Source: Parapedobacter defluvii
Lineage (GTDB): Bacteria; Bacteroidota; Bacteroidia; Sphingobacteriales; Sphingobacteriaceae
Length of the DNA: 64,000 nt
Reading direction: 5' to 3'
NCBI RefSeq assembly: GCF_014642075.1
Contig: NZ_BMIK01000018.1
Location: forward strand, 1-64,000
This document shows positions 7,101 through 16,770 of this stretch, in pieces. Numbering within the stretch: position 1 is the first letter of the stretch; each line of letters starts with the position of its first letter. Position numbers and translations under genes: made by a program. The notes beneath the pieces are model-generated. The model did not search any database. It worked only from the letters and a program-made list of their open reading frames with translations, and was not told the DNA's origin.

Positions 7101-8444
7101 TTTCGAGAAGATATTATCTAACAAGTCATCGGTAGACACCGATCCGGTGATCTCACCAAGGTGGTGCAGTGCCTGGCGGATATCCAGTGCCAGGAAATCA
7201 GACGTAACGGAACCATTAATTCCCTGAAGTACCCGCTGCAATGCATCTTCCGTTTTGCGCAATGCTTCCACATGTCTCACATTGCTTACCAAAACGTCGC
7301 CCGCATCGAGGTTATGCAGATTTACCTTATGCAGCAGTTCCTGCTTCAATTCTTCAACTCCCACATTGTTTTTGGCGGATATAAACAACGGGGCAATGAC
7401 ACGAAGTGCATCTATGTGTTCCGGTTTCAGTAAATCCATCTTGTTCACCACCGTTACGTACGGCACATCCAACTGGGCTACTTCGGCGATCTGGCTCTTT
7501 ATTTCTTCCAGATCATCCTGCTGCGGGTCGGCAAGGTATACGATCAGGCGTGCCTGCCGCATCTTCTCGCGTGTACGTTCCACGCCTTTGGCCTCGATGA
7601 TGTCGAGAGTATCCCGGATACCTGCCGTGTCGATGAAGCGGAATGCAACGCCATGGATATTTATTTCATCTTCAATGGTATCGCGCGTGGTACCTGCGAT
7701 GTCGGAAACGATAGCCCGTTCCTCGTTGAGCAGTGTATTGAGCAGCGTGGATTTACCGACATTGGGCCGGCCGGCTATCACCACGGGAACACCGTTTTTC
7801 AATACATTACCCTGTTCAAACGAGGCGATAAGCTTCCGGATAACACCGTTTATCTCCAAGATGAGTGCTTCAAGCTGAGAACGGTTGGCAAATTCAACAT
7901 CTTCCTCCGAAAAATCGAGTTCAAGCTCGATCAACGATGCAAACTGAATCAGCTGCTCGCGAAGCTGTTTCAGCACATCCGAAAAACCACCGCGCATCTG
8001 CTGCATAGCCACCCGGTGCGATGCAGCCGAAGTGGAAGCGATCAGATCAGCTACTGCCTCTGCTTGGGAAAGGTCCATCTGCCCATTGAGGAACGCCCGT
8101 AGCGTAAACTCACCGGGGCGAGCTGCGCGCGCACCGTTATGGATCAGCAACTCGATGATCCGCTCGATGATATAGCGCGAATTGTGAGTGGAGATTTCTA
8201 CTACGTCCTCTCGGGTGTAGGAATGCGGGGCAATAAATAACGAAACCAATACCTCATCCAACACCTCGTCACCATTCCTTATAGTGCCGAAATGCACTGT
8301 ATGTGAGGCCTGCTCCGCCAAATTCTTTCCCTTGAAAATCCGGTTGACAATGGGTATTGACTCCGGACCGGAAAGACGGATGACAGCAATGGCGCCGCTT
8401 CCGGTAGCGGTAGCCAATGCTACAATGGTATCGTTACTTGCCAT
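7083..8444 (-). CDS. mnmE: tRNA modification GTPase MnmE
   Basis: With MnmG it installs the carboxymethylaminomethyl group on U34 of certain tRNAs. 453 residues, full length. Visible: the N-terminal formyl-THF-binding domain starting NDTIVALATATGSGAIAVIR, then a Ras-like G domain inserted in the helical domain, with G1 GRPNVGKST (about residue 225), G2 TTRDTIE, G3 DTAG and G4 NKMD. The chain ends with the catalytic FCIGK, which carries the essential cysteine. The gene is intact although accessory DNA begins just past its stop. It lies downstream of the glycogen operon on the same strand, separated by 56 bases, and probably has its own expression. Confidence 0.97.
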   Translation of the reverse strand: MASNDTIVALATATGSGAIAVIRLSGPESIPIVNRIFKGKNLAEQASHTVHFGTIRNGDEVLDEVLVSLFIAPHSYTREDVVEISTHNSRYIIERIIELLIHNGARAARPGEFTLRAFLNGQMDLSQAEAVADLIASTSAASHRVAMQQMRGGFSDVLKQLREQLIQFASLIELELDFSEEDVEFANRSQLEALILEINGVIRKLIASFEQGNVLKNGVPVVIAGRPNVGKSTLLNTLLNEERAIVSDIAGTTRDTIEDEINIHGVAFRFIDTAGIRDTLDIIEAKGVERTREKMRQARLIVYLADPQQDDLEEIKSQIAEVAQLDVPYVTVVNKMDLLKPEHIDALRVIAPLFISAKNNVGVEELKQELLHKVNLHNLDAGDVLVSNVRHVEALRKTEDALQRVLQGINGSVTSDFLALDIRQALHHLGEITGSVSTDDLLDNIFSKFCIGK

Positions 8445-8500
8445 GCGGCAAACTTAGATAAATCCGGGGAAATATTCATTCATGTATGCCTCATAAGACA

Positions 8501-9772
8501 TTAACCGATTTCCGTACCCGGCGGTATTATCGCTCGTTTCTTAACAATAATGACTCCGTCATAAATTGAATGCGTCTCGAAATCCCCGTCTTCCAGGTGT
8601 GCACCGCCCTTGATCCGCACATTGTTCCCGATGCTGCAATTTTTGTCTAGGATTGCATTCTCAATGTAGCAGTCTTCCCCTACTCCTACTAATATTCCAC
8701 CCTCCTCCTTGATCTGTGCAATTTCCTCAAGTGTCTGGTAAAAATCGCATCCCATCATATAGGTACTCTTGATGACGGTACCCTGACCGACACGAGAACG
8801 GATACCGATGATGGACCGCTCGATGCGCTCCGCTGCCACGATGCATCCGTCGGCGAGGACGACCTTATCCAATATTGTACCCGAAACCTTTGAGGGGGGC
8901 AACATACGTCCGCGGGTGAAAATGGTATGTTTATCGAAGAGGTTGAACTTGGGGATATCGTCCGTGAGACCGATATTGGCTTCGAAAAACGAATCGATTG
9001 TTCCGATATCGGTCCAATACCCGTGGTACTCATAACTATGCACCTTATACTTACCGATGGAATCGGGAATCAGCTCCTTACCGAAATCCATTCCCTTGTG
9101 CTCTTCGAGCATCTTCGACAACACACCTTTGTTGAATACATAGATCCCCATGGATGCCAAGTATACCCGTCCTTCTGCTTTCATTTCATCGCTCACTTCC
9201 GATTCCCATCCCGCAAGGCGGTCTGAAGACGGTTTTTCAGTAAAGGCGGTGATGTTTGCCTCGTCGTCCGATTTCAGTATGCCGAACGAAGTCGCATCCT
9301 TCGCATTTACAGGAATGGTGGCGATGGATATATCCGCACCGGTAGTAATGTGCTGTTCTATCATTTCCTGAAAATCGATCTGGTAAAGCTGGTCGCCCGA
9401 AAGGATGAGCAGATGGTCGTAGTCGTGGTGTGCCAGGTACCGTTGCATATGCCGTACGGCATCGGCGGTCCCCTGATACCATCTTTCACCTTCTGCGGTT
9501 TGCTCAGCGGCAAGGATATCGACAAAGCCCTTGCTGAACACGCTGAAGTTATAGGTATTCTTGATATGGGAATTCAGGGAAGCGGAATTGTACTGCGTCA
9601 ATACATAGATCCGGTTGTAACCCGAATTGAGACAGTTCGAAATCGGAATATCCACGAGCCGATACTTGCCGGCAATGGGTACTGCCGGTTTAGAACGTTT
9701 GTGTGTCAACGGATAAAGGCGTGTGCCCTTACCCCCTCCTAATACGACCGAAATCACGTTGTGCTTAATCAT
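8501..9772 (-). CDS. glgC: Glucose-1-phosphate adenylyltransferase
   Basis: Makes ADP-glucose from ATP and glucose-1-phosphate, the committed step of bacterial glycogen synthesis. 423 residues, the normal GlgC length. Visible: the nucleotide-binding loop VVLGGGKGTRLYPLT at the N-terminus, the family signature KPAVPIAGKYRLVDIPISN, the FTEKP glucose-1-phosphate motif about residue 190, and a left-handed beta-helix C-terminus with hexapeptide-like repeats (NAILDKNCSIGNNVRIKGG). It is the last gene of the minus-strand glycogen operon, 3 bases after glgA. Confidence 0.96.
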   Translation of the reverse strand: MIKHNVISVVLGGGKGTRLYPLTHKRSKPAVPIAGKYRLVDIPISNCLNSGYNRIYVLTQYNSASLNSHIKNTYNFSVFSKGFVDILAAEQTAEGERWYQGTADAVRHMQRYLAHHDYDHLLILSGDQLYQIDFQEMIEQHITTGADISIATIPVNAKDATSFGILKSDDEANITAFTEKPSSDRLAGWESEVSDEMKAEGRVYLASMGIYVFNKGVLSKMLEEHKGMDFGKELIPDSIGKYKVHSYEYHGYWTDIGTIDSFFEANIGLTDDIPKFNLFDKHTIFTRGRMLPPSKVSGTILDKVVLADGCIVAAERIERSIIGIRSRVGQGTVIKSTYMMGCDFYQTLEEIAQIKEEGGILVGVGEDCYIENAILDKNCSIGNNVRIKGGAHLEDGDFETHSIYDGVIIVKKRAIIPPGTEIG

Positions 9773-9775
9773 AAT

Positions 9776-11209
9776 TTATTGGGTTATATTTTGATAAAGT
9801 TCCATGTATTTGATTGCCGATTTATCCCACGAAAAATCGAGCTTCATGACATGCTTTCGAAGTTGTTGCATCCGTTGTTTATCGTGATACAAGGATAGCG
9901 CACGGTGGACGGCTTCAACCGCATCCGCAACATATGCGTTGAGAAATGTGATGCCGTACCCTTTTTGTTCGGCGATGTCGATCACGGTATCTCTGAGGCC
10001 ACCTGTACTCCGGACAATCGGAATGGTACCGTAACGCATCGAATAAAGCTGATTAAGCCCGCAGGGCTCCACCCTGGATGGCATCAGCAGGAAATCTGCC
10101 GCGGCATAAATGCGATGGGACAATTCCTCTTGGTAGCCGATATAGGCACCCAATTTCCCCGGATACTTTTCGGCAAGATAGGCAATGCTCGCCTGAACCT
10201 GCGGGTCCCCCGAGCCAAGAACCATTATATTTAAATCAACAGTCGCATCGCCCAATAAGTTTTCAATAATATCCGGCAAAAGATCGGCACCTTTCTCACC
10301 GGCAAACCGACCGATGTATGCAAACAATGGCTTTTGGGGGTCTAAGCCATAGGCGTCACACAAAAACTCCTTGTTTTTGCGCTTTCCGGACTGTACGTTG
10401 GACACCCGGTAGTGGTGAGGTAGCATCGTATCCTGGGCAGGATTCCACACCGTTGTGTCAATTCCGTTGACAATGCCCACGCCTTTGGCCCGTTCCATTG
10501 CAAACAGCCGTTCCAAACCGTTAGCCTGTAGGATCAATTCGTCGAGATAACCCGTAGATACTGCTGTAAACCTGGTGCAGCATTTAATCAATGCCCCCAA
10601 CGGATTAATGACCCGGTCCCAGTCCAATAGCCCCCACTTCCATGTATCAAACGGAGGTAATAGGATCGCCTTATTCCAATCCATCCACCCCTGGTATTGC
10701 CCATTGTGTACAGTACCCACCGTTGGCACGTTCTTTAAGCCTGCAAAACGGTCGCAATGATACATCAGAAAGGGAATGAGCCCCGTGTGATGATCGTGGC
10801 AATGTATCACATCAGGTACAATATCCGCTTCGGTGATCCAATGCAGAAACCCGTGCTGGAACGCCATGAATTGTTCACTTTCGTCCGTATACCCATAGGG
10901 TTCCTCGCGATCGACCAATCCCGGTATTTTGACCAGATATAATCCAAATCCCAGGGTATCTTCCTTTTCCCGGTACACTTCCACCTCCAAAGGCCTTGAT
11001 CCCTGATGGAAATTTCCGGCATAAACCCGTTCGAATTCATGCGATTGCACAAAGGGTCTATTGTACCAAGGCATGACCACCCAAGTACGCAAACCTGCTT
11101 GCTGAAGATACTTCGGTAGTGCTCCCAAGACATCGCCAAGCCCTCCCACTTTGGCTACCGGGTAGCATTCTGCGCTTAAATGTATGATATGTTTCGGTTC
11201 ATTCGGCAT
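9776..11209 (-). CDS. glgA: Glycogen synthase (GT5)
   Basis: Transfers glucose from ADP-glucose to the growing alpha-1,4-glucan. 477 residues. The N-terminal ADP-glucose-binding motif appears as KVGGLGDVLGALPK (about residue 20), the second domain has YIGRFAGEKGADLLPDII, and the C-terminal STGGL signature is present as STGGLRDTV. The start overlaps the end of glgB by 11 bases and glgC follows after 3 bases, so translation is coupled along glgB-glgA-glgC. Confidence 0.96.
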   Translation of the reverse strand: MPNEPKHIIHLSAECYPVAKVGGLGDVLGALPKYLQQAGLRTWVVMPWYNRPFVQSHEFERVYAGNFHQGSRPLEVEVYREKEDTLGFGLYLVKIPGLVDREEPYGYTDESEQFMAFQHGFLHWITEADIVPDVIHCHDHHTGLIPFLMYHCDRFAGLKNVPTVGTVHNGQYQGWMDWNKAILLPPFDTWKWGLLDWDRVINPLGALIKCCTRFTAVSTGYLDELILQANGLERLFAMERAKGVGIVNGIDTTVWNPAQDTMLPHHYRVSNVQSGKRKNKEFLCDAYGLDPQKPLFAYIGRFAGEKGADLLPDIIENLLGDATVDLNIMVLGSGDPQVQASIAYLAEKYPGKLGAYIGYQEELSHRIYAAADFLLMPSRVEPCGLNQLYSMRYGTIPIVRSTGGLRDTVIDIAEQKGYGITFLNAYVADAVEAVHRALSLYHDKQRMQQLRKHVMKLDFSWDKSAIKYMELYQNITQ

Positions 11210-13121
11210 TGCGTTTCCTTTTTTTTAACACTAGGCCTGCCAGCGGGGGCAACGTAAATTGAGCCGACCAGTCTTTATTCATCCAGCGGACTGGTTCGGC
11301 CTGTACCGTCTGCTGCTCGACGCCGCTACCAAAATAATCACCATCGTCCGAATTGAGCAAAACCTCCCACTCACCCGGTGAAGGTACTCCGCATCGGTAA
11401 AAATAACGTACTATGGGTGTTAAATTTAAGATAATTAATAGATCATTCCCAGCGTCTATCCCTTTTCTTGCGTAAGCCACCACGGAATTGGAAGCATCTC
11501 CTTCTTCTATCCATTCAAAGCCCTCCGGACTAAAGCTGTGTTCATAAAGCGCCGGTTCGTTCCGGTACAGGTGGTTAAGTGCTTTAATAAACGTAAACAT
11601 TCCGTGGTGTGGTGCGTATTGCATCAGATGCCAGTCCAGCGACTTATTATAGTCCCACTCGGCGGTTTGCCCGAATTCACATCCCATGAATAGCAGTTTC
11701 GTACCGGGATGTGTGTACATATATAAATAGAGCGACCGCAGGTTTGCAAACCGCTGCCATTCGTCACCCGGCATTTTATGAACCATTGATCCCTTTCCGT
11801 GCACCACTTCGTCGTGCGACAGCGGCAACATAAAGTTCTCGTGGAATGCGTACAGCATACTGAATGTAAGCTGCCCATGGTGATGCTGCCGATACAGCGG
11901 ATCACGACTGAAGTATTGTAACGTGTCGTGCATCCATCCCATCATCCATTTCATCCCAAACCCCAGTCCGCCGCTGAACGTCGGGCGGCTCACTCCCGGC
12001 CATGAAGTAGATTCCTCAGCAATGGTTTGCACATCGGGAAAATGACTGTAAACCGCCTCGTTTAATTCCTTAAGGAAGCCAATTGCCTGCAAATTTTCAC
12101 GGCCACCGTATTCGTTCGGTACCCACTCCCCTTCGTTGCGCGAATAATCCAGGTAAAGCATGGAAGCCACAGCATCTACCCGAAGGCCGTCTGCATGATA
12201 TCTCTCCAGCCAAAACAATGCATTGCTGATAAGGAAGGACCGGACCTCATTCCGTCCGTAATTGAAGATGTAGGAACTCCAATCGGGATGATAACCTTGT
12301 CGGGGATCGGCATGTTCATATAGGTGAGTTCCATCAAACCGGAACAGGCCGTGTGCATCCCCCGGAAAGTGCGATGGCACCCAATCCAGCAATACCCCTA
12401 TGCCATTCAGGTGTAATTGTTCGATCAGGTACATCAGATCTTGGGGAGAACCGTAACGCGATGACGCGGCAAAATATCCTGTAATCTGATATCCCCACGA
12501 CGGGTAATAGGGATGCTCCATAATCGGAAGCAGTTCCACATGGGTAAAGCCGGTTTCTTTTATGTATTCAACCAAACGCCCCGCAATATCCCGGTAAGTT
12601 AACAATTGCTGGGGGTTATCCGGATCACGTATCCAGGAGCCTACGTGCATTTCATAAACCGAAAGGGGTTTATTAAGTGCATTGTACTCATGCCGTGCAC
12701 GCATCCATTCGTCGTCGGCCCATTCATACCAGGTCGTGGAGACGATGGAAGCGGTTCTTGGAGCACGTTCCCATTGCAGCGCAAACGGATCGCCTTTTTC
12801 GAGTACTTCGCCCTGATAAGAACGGATGTGGTATTTATAAAGTTCGCCCACGCCCACACCGGCGATATATCCTTCCCATATACCCGATCCATCCCATCGG
12901 ACGTATAAGGTATGGGAGTACGGATTCCAACCGTTGAAATTGCCAACGACTGAAACGGATTCGGCATTAGGAGCCCACACCGCGAAGTAGGTTCCTCCAT
13001 TGCCGTTCCGAAGGAAGGTATGCGATCCAAACTTCTCATATAGTTTGAAATGCCTGCCCGCTTGGAAGAGGCTTACATCAAAATCCGTGAATAACGAATA
13101 GACTTCTACCGAACCCTTCAT
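11199..13121 (-). CDS. glgB: 1,4-alpha-glucan branching enzyme (GH13)
   Basis: Introduces alpha-1,6 branches into glycogen. 640 residues: an N-terminal CBM48 (GGTYFAVWAPNAESVSVVGN), then the GH13 barrel with region I DWVPSHFPGD, region II GLRVDAVASMLYLDY (nucleophile Asp), region III TIAEESTSWP (acid/base Glu) and region IV LSHDEVVHGKGS, then a C-terminal beta domain. Length and motifs match functional bacterial GlgB. It is the second gene of the operon, 50 bases after the GH31 glucosidase, and overlaps glgA. Confidence 0.96.
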   Translation of the reverse strand: MKGSVEVYSLFTDFDVSLFQAGRHFKLYEKFGSHTFLRNGNGGTYFAVWAPNAESVSVVGNFNGWNPYSHTLYVRWDGSGIWEGYIAGVGVGELYKYHIRSYQGEVLEKGDPFALQWERAPRTASIVSTTWYEWADDEWMRARHEYNALNKPLSVYEMHVGSWIRDPDNPQQLLTYRDIAGRLVEYIKETGFTHVELLPIMEHPYYPSWGYQITGYFAASSRYGSPQDLMYLIEQLHLNGIGVLLDWVPSHFPGDAHGLFRFDGTHLYEHADPRQGYHPDWSSYIFNYGRNEVRSFLISNALFWLERYHADGLRVDAVASMLYLDYSRNEGEWVPNEYGGRENLQAIGFLKELNEAVYSHFPDVQTIAEESTSWPGVSRPTFSGGLGFGMKWMMGWMHDTLQYFSRDPLYRQHHHGQLTFSMLYAFHENFMLPLSHDEVVHGKGSMVHKMPGDEWQRFANLRSLYLYMYTHPGTKLLFMGCEFGQTAEWDYNKSLDWHLMQYAPHHGMFTFIKALNHLYRNEPALYEHSFSPEGFEWIEEGDASNSVVAYARKGIDAGNDLLIILNLTPIVRYFYRCGVPSPGEWEVLLNSDDGDYFGSGVEQQTVQAEPVRWMNKDWSAQFTLPPLAGLVLKKRKRNAE

Positions 13122-13171
13122 AACAATTTAATTTATAATTGGTCAACAATGGCATCCACAGATCCGGCCAA

Positions 13172-15628
13172 CTACCCGCTGATCTGTATGTTCCGGAAAT
13201 CCTTTGGTACTTTCAGTATATACCTTCCCTTGGCATCTGATTCAGCGGAAACTGGCGTATCGTCTACTTTTACCTCCTTCACTTTGAAAGGCAGGGCGAC
13301 AAGGTGCAGATCGTACGTATCGTATTTTTCCGAATGCAATCCCTCTTCATACTGATTGATGTTCAAGCCATTGGCAGTTCCTTTTACGACGAATTTCTTC
13401 TCCAGATAGATTTGTTGCTCGTATGCAAAGGTATCACCATGGTCTTCGTAAAGGTAGGAATTAGCTTCCTTTGAGGTGTGATACACCACCAACTTAAGTG
13501 AGTCTATTTTCTTTTCGTTGACGTACTGCATAACGGGGTATTCTGGCAGCACAGTTCCGGCTTTGATAAATATCGGCATTTTATCGATCAGTGTAACCAC
13601 TTCATGTTCTTGTCCTCCCTTCAATAAGCGGTCATCCCAGTAATCATACCACTCCCCCGCAGGCAGGTACACCATTTTGCTTTGCTGTCCGGGATGTAAC
13701 ACCGGCGATACCAGTATTTTATCTCCGAAGCAAAATTCTTCTTCCCGTTGAATATTGCTATCCAAACACTGTTCAACCATGGTTATTGGCCGGAGGATGG
13801 GGAAGCCGTATTTAGTATGTTCCCAAAATACGGAGTAGATGTAAGGCAACAGCTTATATCGTAGCTCGATGAATTTGCGATTGAGTGCTTCATATTCTTT
13901 CCCAAAGCTCCACGGTTCGCGTTCGGCGGTATCGCCTGCGGAGTGCGCGCGCATAAAGGGAGAAAATACGCCAAACTGGATCCAGCGGGTGAATAATTCA
14001 GCATCCGGCTCGCCGCTGAAGCCTCCGATATCCGTACCGCAGAAAGGCATGCCAGACATTGATAGCCGCTGGAGCTGCAACGCACCGAGGCGTAGGTGTT
14101 CCCAGGTAGCTACGTTATCGCCCGTCCATACCGATGCATAGCGCTGCGTGCCGGCGTATGCAGCACGGGTAATGGTAAATGGGCGTTTTTTCTGAAACAG
14201 TTTCTTCAATCCTTCATATGTAGCGCGGACCATCTGCATGCCATAGACGTTGTGCGCTTTGCGGTGCGACCCACGGTAACCATCGAAATTGTGGCGCACA
14301 TCGTTGGGGAATGTACCCCTGCCAAATACAGCAGGTTCATTCATGTCATTCCACACCCCCGCGACGCCAGCTTCCACCAACCCTTTGAATAGCCCTCCCC
14401 ACCATTCACGTACCTCTTCGTTCGTGAAATCGGGAAATTGGCAACGACCCGGCCACACATACCCTTCCATAAAATAGTCGTCGCCCCTACGGCAGAAATA
14501 GCGATTTTTCTTCCCCTCCCGGAATACCCAGTAGTTTTCGTCAACTTTTATCCCCGGATCTATAATTACTACGGTACGAAAACCATCGTCTGCCAGCTCC
14601 TTGATCATTTTCTTGGGGTCAGGAAAATACTTTTTATTCCACGTAAAGCACCGGTAACCGTCCATGTAATCAATATCCAGGTAAATGGCATCGCATGGAA
14701 TCTGACGTTCACGGAAGTTCCTTGCCAAGTCTTTCACCTTGCTTTCAGGATAGTAACTCCATCGGCATTGGTGGAATCCCAATGCCCAAAGGGGCGGCAG
14801 GTAATGCGTACCGGTTAAGGTGTGGTAACGCTTCACCACATCCATCATGTGCGGCCCATGTATATAATAGTATTGCAACTCGCCACCTTCCGACCAAAAG
14901 CTGGTTTGATCATGCGCTTCTGCAGCAAAATCAAAATAAGTCTTGAATGTGTTATCAAAGAAAATACCATAGGCATCTCCCCCATGCAAGCCAATATAAA
15001 AAGGGATACTGCGATATAACGGATCCTGATGAAACTGGAAGGAATACGTATCGGAATTCCAATTAACAAACCGCTTTCCACGGAGATTCAGATGAGTAGG
15101 TTTGTCTCCCAACCCGTAAAATGCTTCGTTGGCCATTGCCGACTTGGTGGAATACACGTAATATCCGCCGAAATCGGGATTTTCTTCCCAATGCATGGGC
15201 GCATAGTCTTTACTGTACTCCTTCCCTTCGCGATCGGTAAAGGAAACCAAAAAATCTGCCTTATTAATAACACAGGTAACGGTGTTGGTCTTTACGCGAT
15301 ATGCCTGTTGGTCTTCTTCAAAATTATAGACGGCAACGTGTTGGTCGGATTGGGGCACTGCATAGGAAAAGTCCTCTAAAAATTGCCCCTTAGGCGCCAA
15401 ACGTACCCGTATAATCTCATCGCTGACCACCTTTATCTCCACGCTTGCGCTGCCATCGTTAAAGTAATAGTTATTATTTTCCTGATGGTATCCCGCTACG
15501 GGCCCTAAATAGTTCTTCACGATTTCCGGCAGATCCAATACCGGATTATTGACATGCTGTATACCTTCTTCGAGTACCTGCGTACTGTTATTATCTGCTT
15601 CTTGTTGTTTGGTCAAATCCTTCGCCAT
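13172..15628 (-). CDS. GH31 alpha-glucosidase
   Basis: A retaining alpha-glucosidase acting on alpha-glucans or oligosaccharides. 818 residues from the ATG at 15628 (MAKDLTKQQ). An upstream ATG at 15733 would add 35 residues lying across the promoter, so it is rejected. Catalytic signatures: WNDMNEPAVFGRGT (nucleophile Asp), GTDIGGFSGEPDAELFTRW, and FMRAHSAGDTAEREPW (acid/base Asp). It has an N-terminal beta-sandwich and C-terminal beta domains as usual. No signal peptide is seen, so the enzyme is probably cytoplasmic. As first gene of the glycogen operon it may act in glycogen or maltodextrin turnover. Confidence 0.92.
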   Translation of the reverse strand: MAKDLTKQQEADNNSTQVLEEGIQHVNNPVLDLPEIVKNYLGPVAGYHQENNNYYFNDGSASVEIKVVSDEIIRVRLAPKGQFLEDFSYAVPQSDQHVAVYNFEEDQQAYRVKTNTVTCVINKADFLVSFTDREGKEYSKDYAPMHWEENPDFGGYYVYSTKSAMANEAFYGLGDKPTHLNLRGKRFVNWNSDTYSFQFHQDPLYRSIPFYIGLHGGDAYGIFFDNTFKTYFDFAAEAHDQTSFWSEGGELQYYYIHGPHMMDVVKRYHTLTGTHYLPPLWALGFHQCRWSYYPESKVKDLARNFRERQIPCDAIYLDIDYMDGYRCFTWNKKYFPDPKKMIKELADDGFRTVVIIDPGIKVDENYWVFREGKKNRYFCRRGDDYFMEGYVWPGRCQFPDFTNEEVREWWGGLFKGLVEAGVAGVWNDMNEPAVFGRGTFPNDVRHNFDGYRGSHRKAHNVYGMQMVRATYEGLKKLFQKKRPFTITRAAYAGTQRYASVWTGDNVATWEHLRLGALQLQRLSMSGMPFCGTDIGGFSGEPDAELFTRWIQFGVFSPFMRAHSAGDTAEREPWSFGKEYEALNRKFIELRYKLLPYIYSVFWEHTKYGFPILRPITMVEQCLDSNIQREEEFCFGDKILVSPVLHPGQQSKMVYLPAGEWYDYWDDRLLKGGQEHEVVTLIDKMPIFIKAGTVLPEYPVMQYVNEKKIDSLKLVVYHTSKEANSYLYEDHGDTFAYEQQIYLEKKFVVKGTANGLNINQYEEGLHSEKYDTYDLHLVALPFKVKEVKVDDTPVSAESDAKGRYILKVPKDFRNIQISG

Positions 15629-15656
15629 AAATTGTCTCTTCCTTTTTTGATTTAGC

Positions 15657-15686
15657 CAAAGTACATTTTTTGTTGAATTAATACAA
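15657..15686 (-). promoter_or_regulatory. Promoter of the glycogen operon
   Basis: On the minus strand TTG (15686-15684) is followed after 19 bases by GTACTTTG (15664-15657), close to the Bacteroidota TTG-N19-TAnnTTTG consensus. It lies about 30 bases upstream of the GH31 start codon and back-to-back with the his promoter. Confidence 0.5.
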
Positions 15687-15718
15687 TTTATCAATACATA
15701 AATTAATTTCCAATATTT

Positions 15719-15749
15719 TTTGTTTCCCGGCACTTACCTTTTATATTTG
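15719..15749 (+). promoter_or_regulatory. his operon promoter
   Basis: TTTG at 15719-15722, a 19-base spacer and TATATTTG at 15742-15749 match the Bacteroidota housekeeping promoter exactly. The predicted transcript would start just before the histidine-rich leader peptide at 15765. Confidence 0.65.
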
Positions 15750-15764
15750 CCGAATTATTCCACC

Positions 15765-15839
15765 ATGCGATTATTAATAGTAAACATGAGTGCTTTCTTC
15801 CATCACGTACATTTCCATCATCGCCCCTGCGGCGAATGA
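15765..15839 (+). CDS. hisL: Histidine operon leader peptide
   Basis: A 24-codon frame between the his promoter and hisG. It can also start at the second ATG (15786), giving 17 residues: MSAFFHHVHFHHRPCGE. Five of seven consecutive codons (15801-15821) are histidine. This is the hallmark of attenuation by ribosome stalling at low charged tRNA-His. TCACGTA (15803-15809), within the His codons, can pair with TACGTGA (15855-15861) downstream of the leader stop, so ribosome position would control the fold. A short CGCC/GGCG stem lies at the end of the leader. I cannot assign a canonical poly-T terminator with confidence. Confidence 0.7.
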   Translation: MRLLIVNMSAFFHHVHFHHRPCGE

Positions 15840-15861
15840 TAACCTGTATGTTTCTACGTGA
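15803..15861 (+). promoter_or_regulatory. Putative his attenuator stem
   Basis: TCACGTA (15803-15809) and TACGTGA (15855-15861) are exact complements separated by 45 bases. The 5' arm overlaps the histidine codons of the leader peptide, so a stalled ribosome would mask it. Whether this stem is the terminator-promoting or the antiterminating fold is not resolved by eye. Confidence 0.4.
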
Positions 15862-15911
15862 AGCAAAGAATCCCGAATGTTAGTCTTTATTAATAATTAT
15901 AATTAAACTCC

Positions 15912-16763
15912 TTGAAAAATCTAAAAATAGCCATCCAAAAATCCGGCAGGCTCAATGAAAAGTCGGTACAACTGCTTAAAAACTGCGGACTTAACTTTGA
16001 AAATTATAAAAGCTCGCTAATCACCACCGTATCCAATTTCCCGTTGGAAATCCTTTTCTTACGGGATGACGACATTCCCGAATATGTACAGGATGGAATT
16101 GCCGACTTAGGCATTGTCGGCGAGAACGTAATTGCGGAAACCGAAGCCGAGGTACGCTATTTACAACGGCTTGGGTTTGGCCGATGCAGTCTGAAAATCG
16201 CAGTACCCAGTCGTAGTGACATCCGCGAACTGTCTGATTTGAACGGCAAAGCCATTGCTACTTCCTATCCTACTATTCTTCAGAAATTCCTGACCGAAAA
16301 CAAGATTACTGCTGATATCCGGATGATTTCAGGTTCGGTCGAAATTTCGCCTGCCCTGGAACTGAGCCATGCCATTTTTGACATTGTCTCCACAGGCGGA
16401 ACGCTGCGCAGCAACGGGCTGGTACCCTTTGCCGATGTCATGACATCGGAAGCCATATTAATCAGCAAGAACGGCATTGATAGCAATCCGGTGGTCCGGG
16501 AATTGATGCAGCGCATCCAGTCCGTTCTCCGGGCCGCAGAAACGAAATACGTCGTACTGAACGTCGAACGCGATAACCTGGACGAGATTATTTCGCTGTT
16601 GCCGGGTGTTAAAAGCCCTACCATCGTGCCCCTCGCAGAAGAAAACTGGGTTGCCGTACACACCGTCATATCTGAGCAGGATTTCTGGGAAAAAATCAAT
16701 AAACTGAAGGCTGCGGGTGCCCAAGGGATTGTCGTGATGCCCGTAGAGAAGATTATCATGTAA
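15912..16763 (+). CDS. hisG: ATP phosphoribosyltransferase
   Basis: Catalyses the first step of histidine synthesis, joining ATP and PRPP. 283 residues, the long HisG form with a C-terminal ACT-like regulatory domain. It begins at a TTG codon (M-K-N-L-K-I-A-I-Q-K-S-G-R). The family signature is present as DLGIVGENVIAE about residue 72, the PRPP-binding loop lies near DIVSTGGTLRSNGL (about residue 160), and the C-terminal domain has LLPGVKSPTIVPL. It is the first structural gene after the leader, with hisD 7 bases downstream. Confidence 0.95.
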   Translation: MKNLKIAIQKSGRLNEKSVQLLKNCGLNFENYKSSLITTVSNFPLEILFLRDDDIPEYVQDGIADLGIVGENVIAETEAEVRYLQRLGFGRCSLKIAVPSRSDIRELSDLNGKAIATSYPTILQKFLTENKITADIRMISGSVEISPALELSHAIFDIVSTGGTLRSNGLVPFADVMTSEAILISKNGIDSNPVVRELMQRIQSVLRAAETKYVVLNVERDNLDEIISLLPGVKSPTIVPLAEENWVAVHTVISEQDFWEKINKLKAAGAQGIVVMPVEKIIM

Positions 16764-16770
16764 GGACGCC

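Noticed and set aside
15629-15733. N-terminal extension of the GH31 enzyme from ATG 15733
   Set aside because: The 35 extra residues would be read across a promoter-like site and look unlike the family N-terminus.
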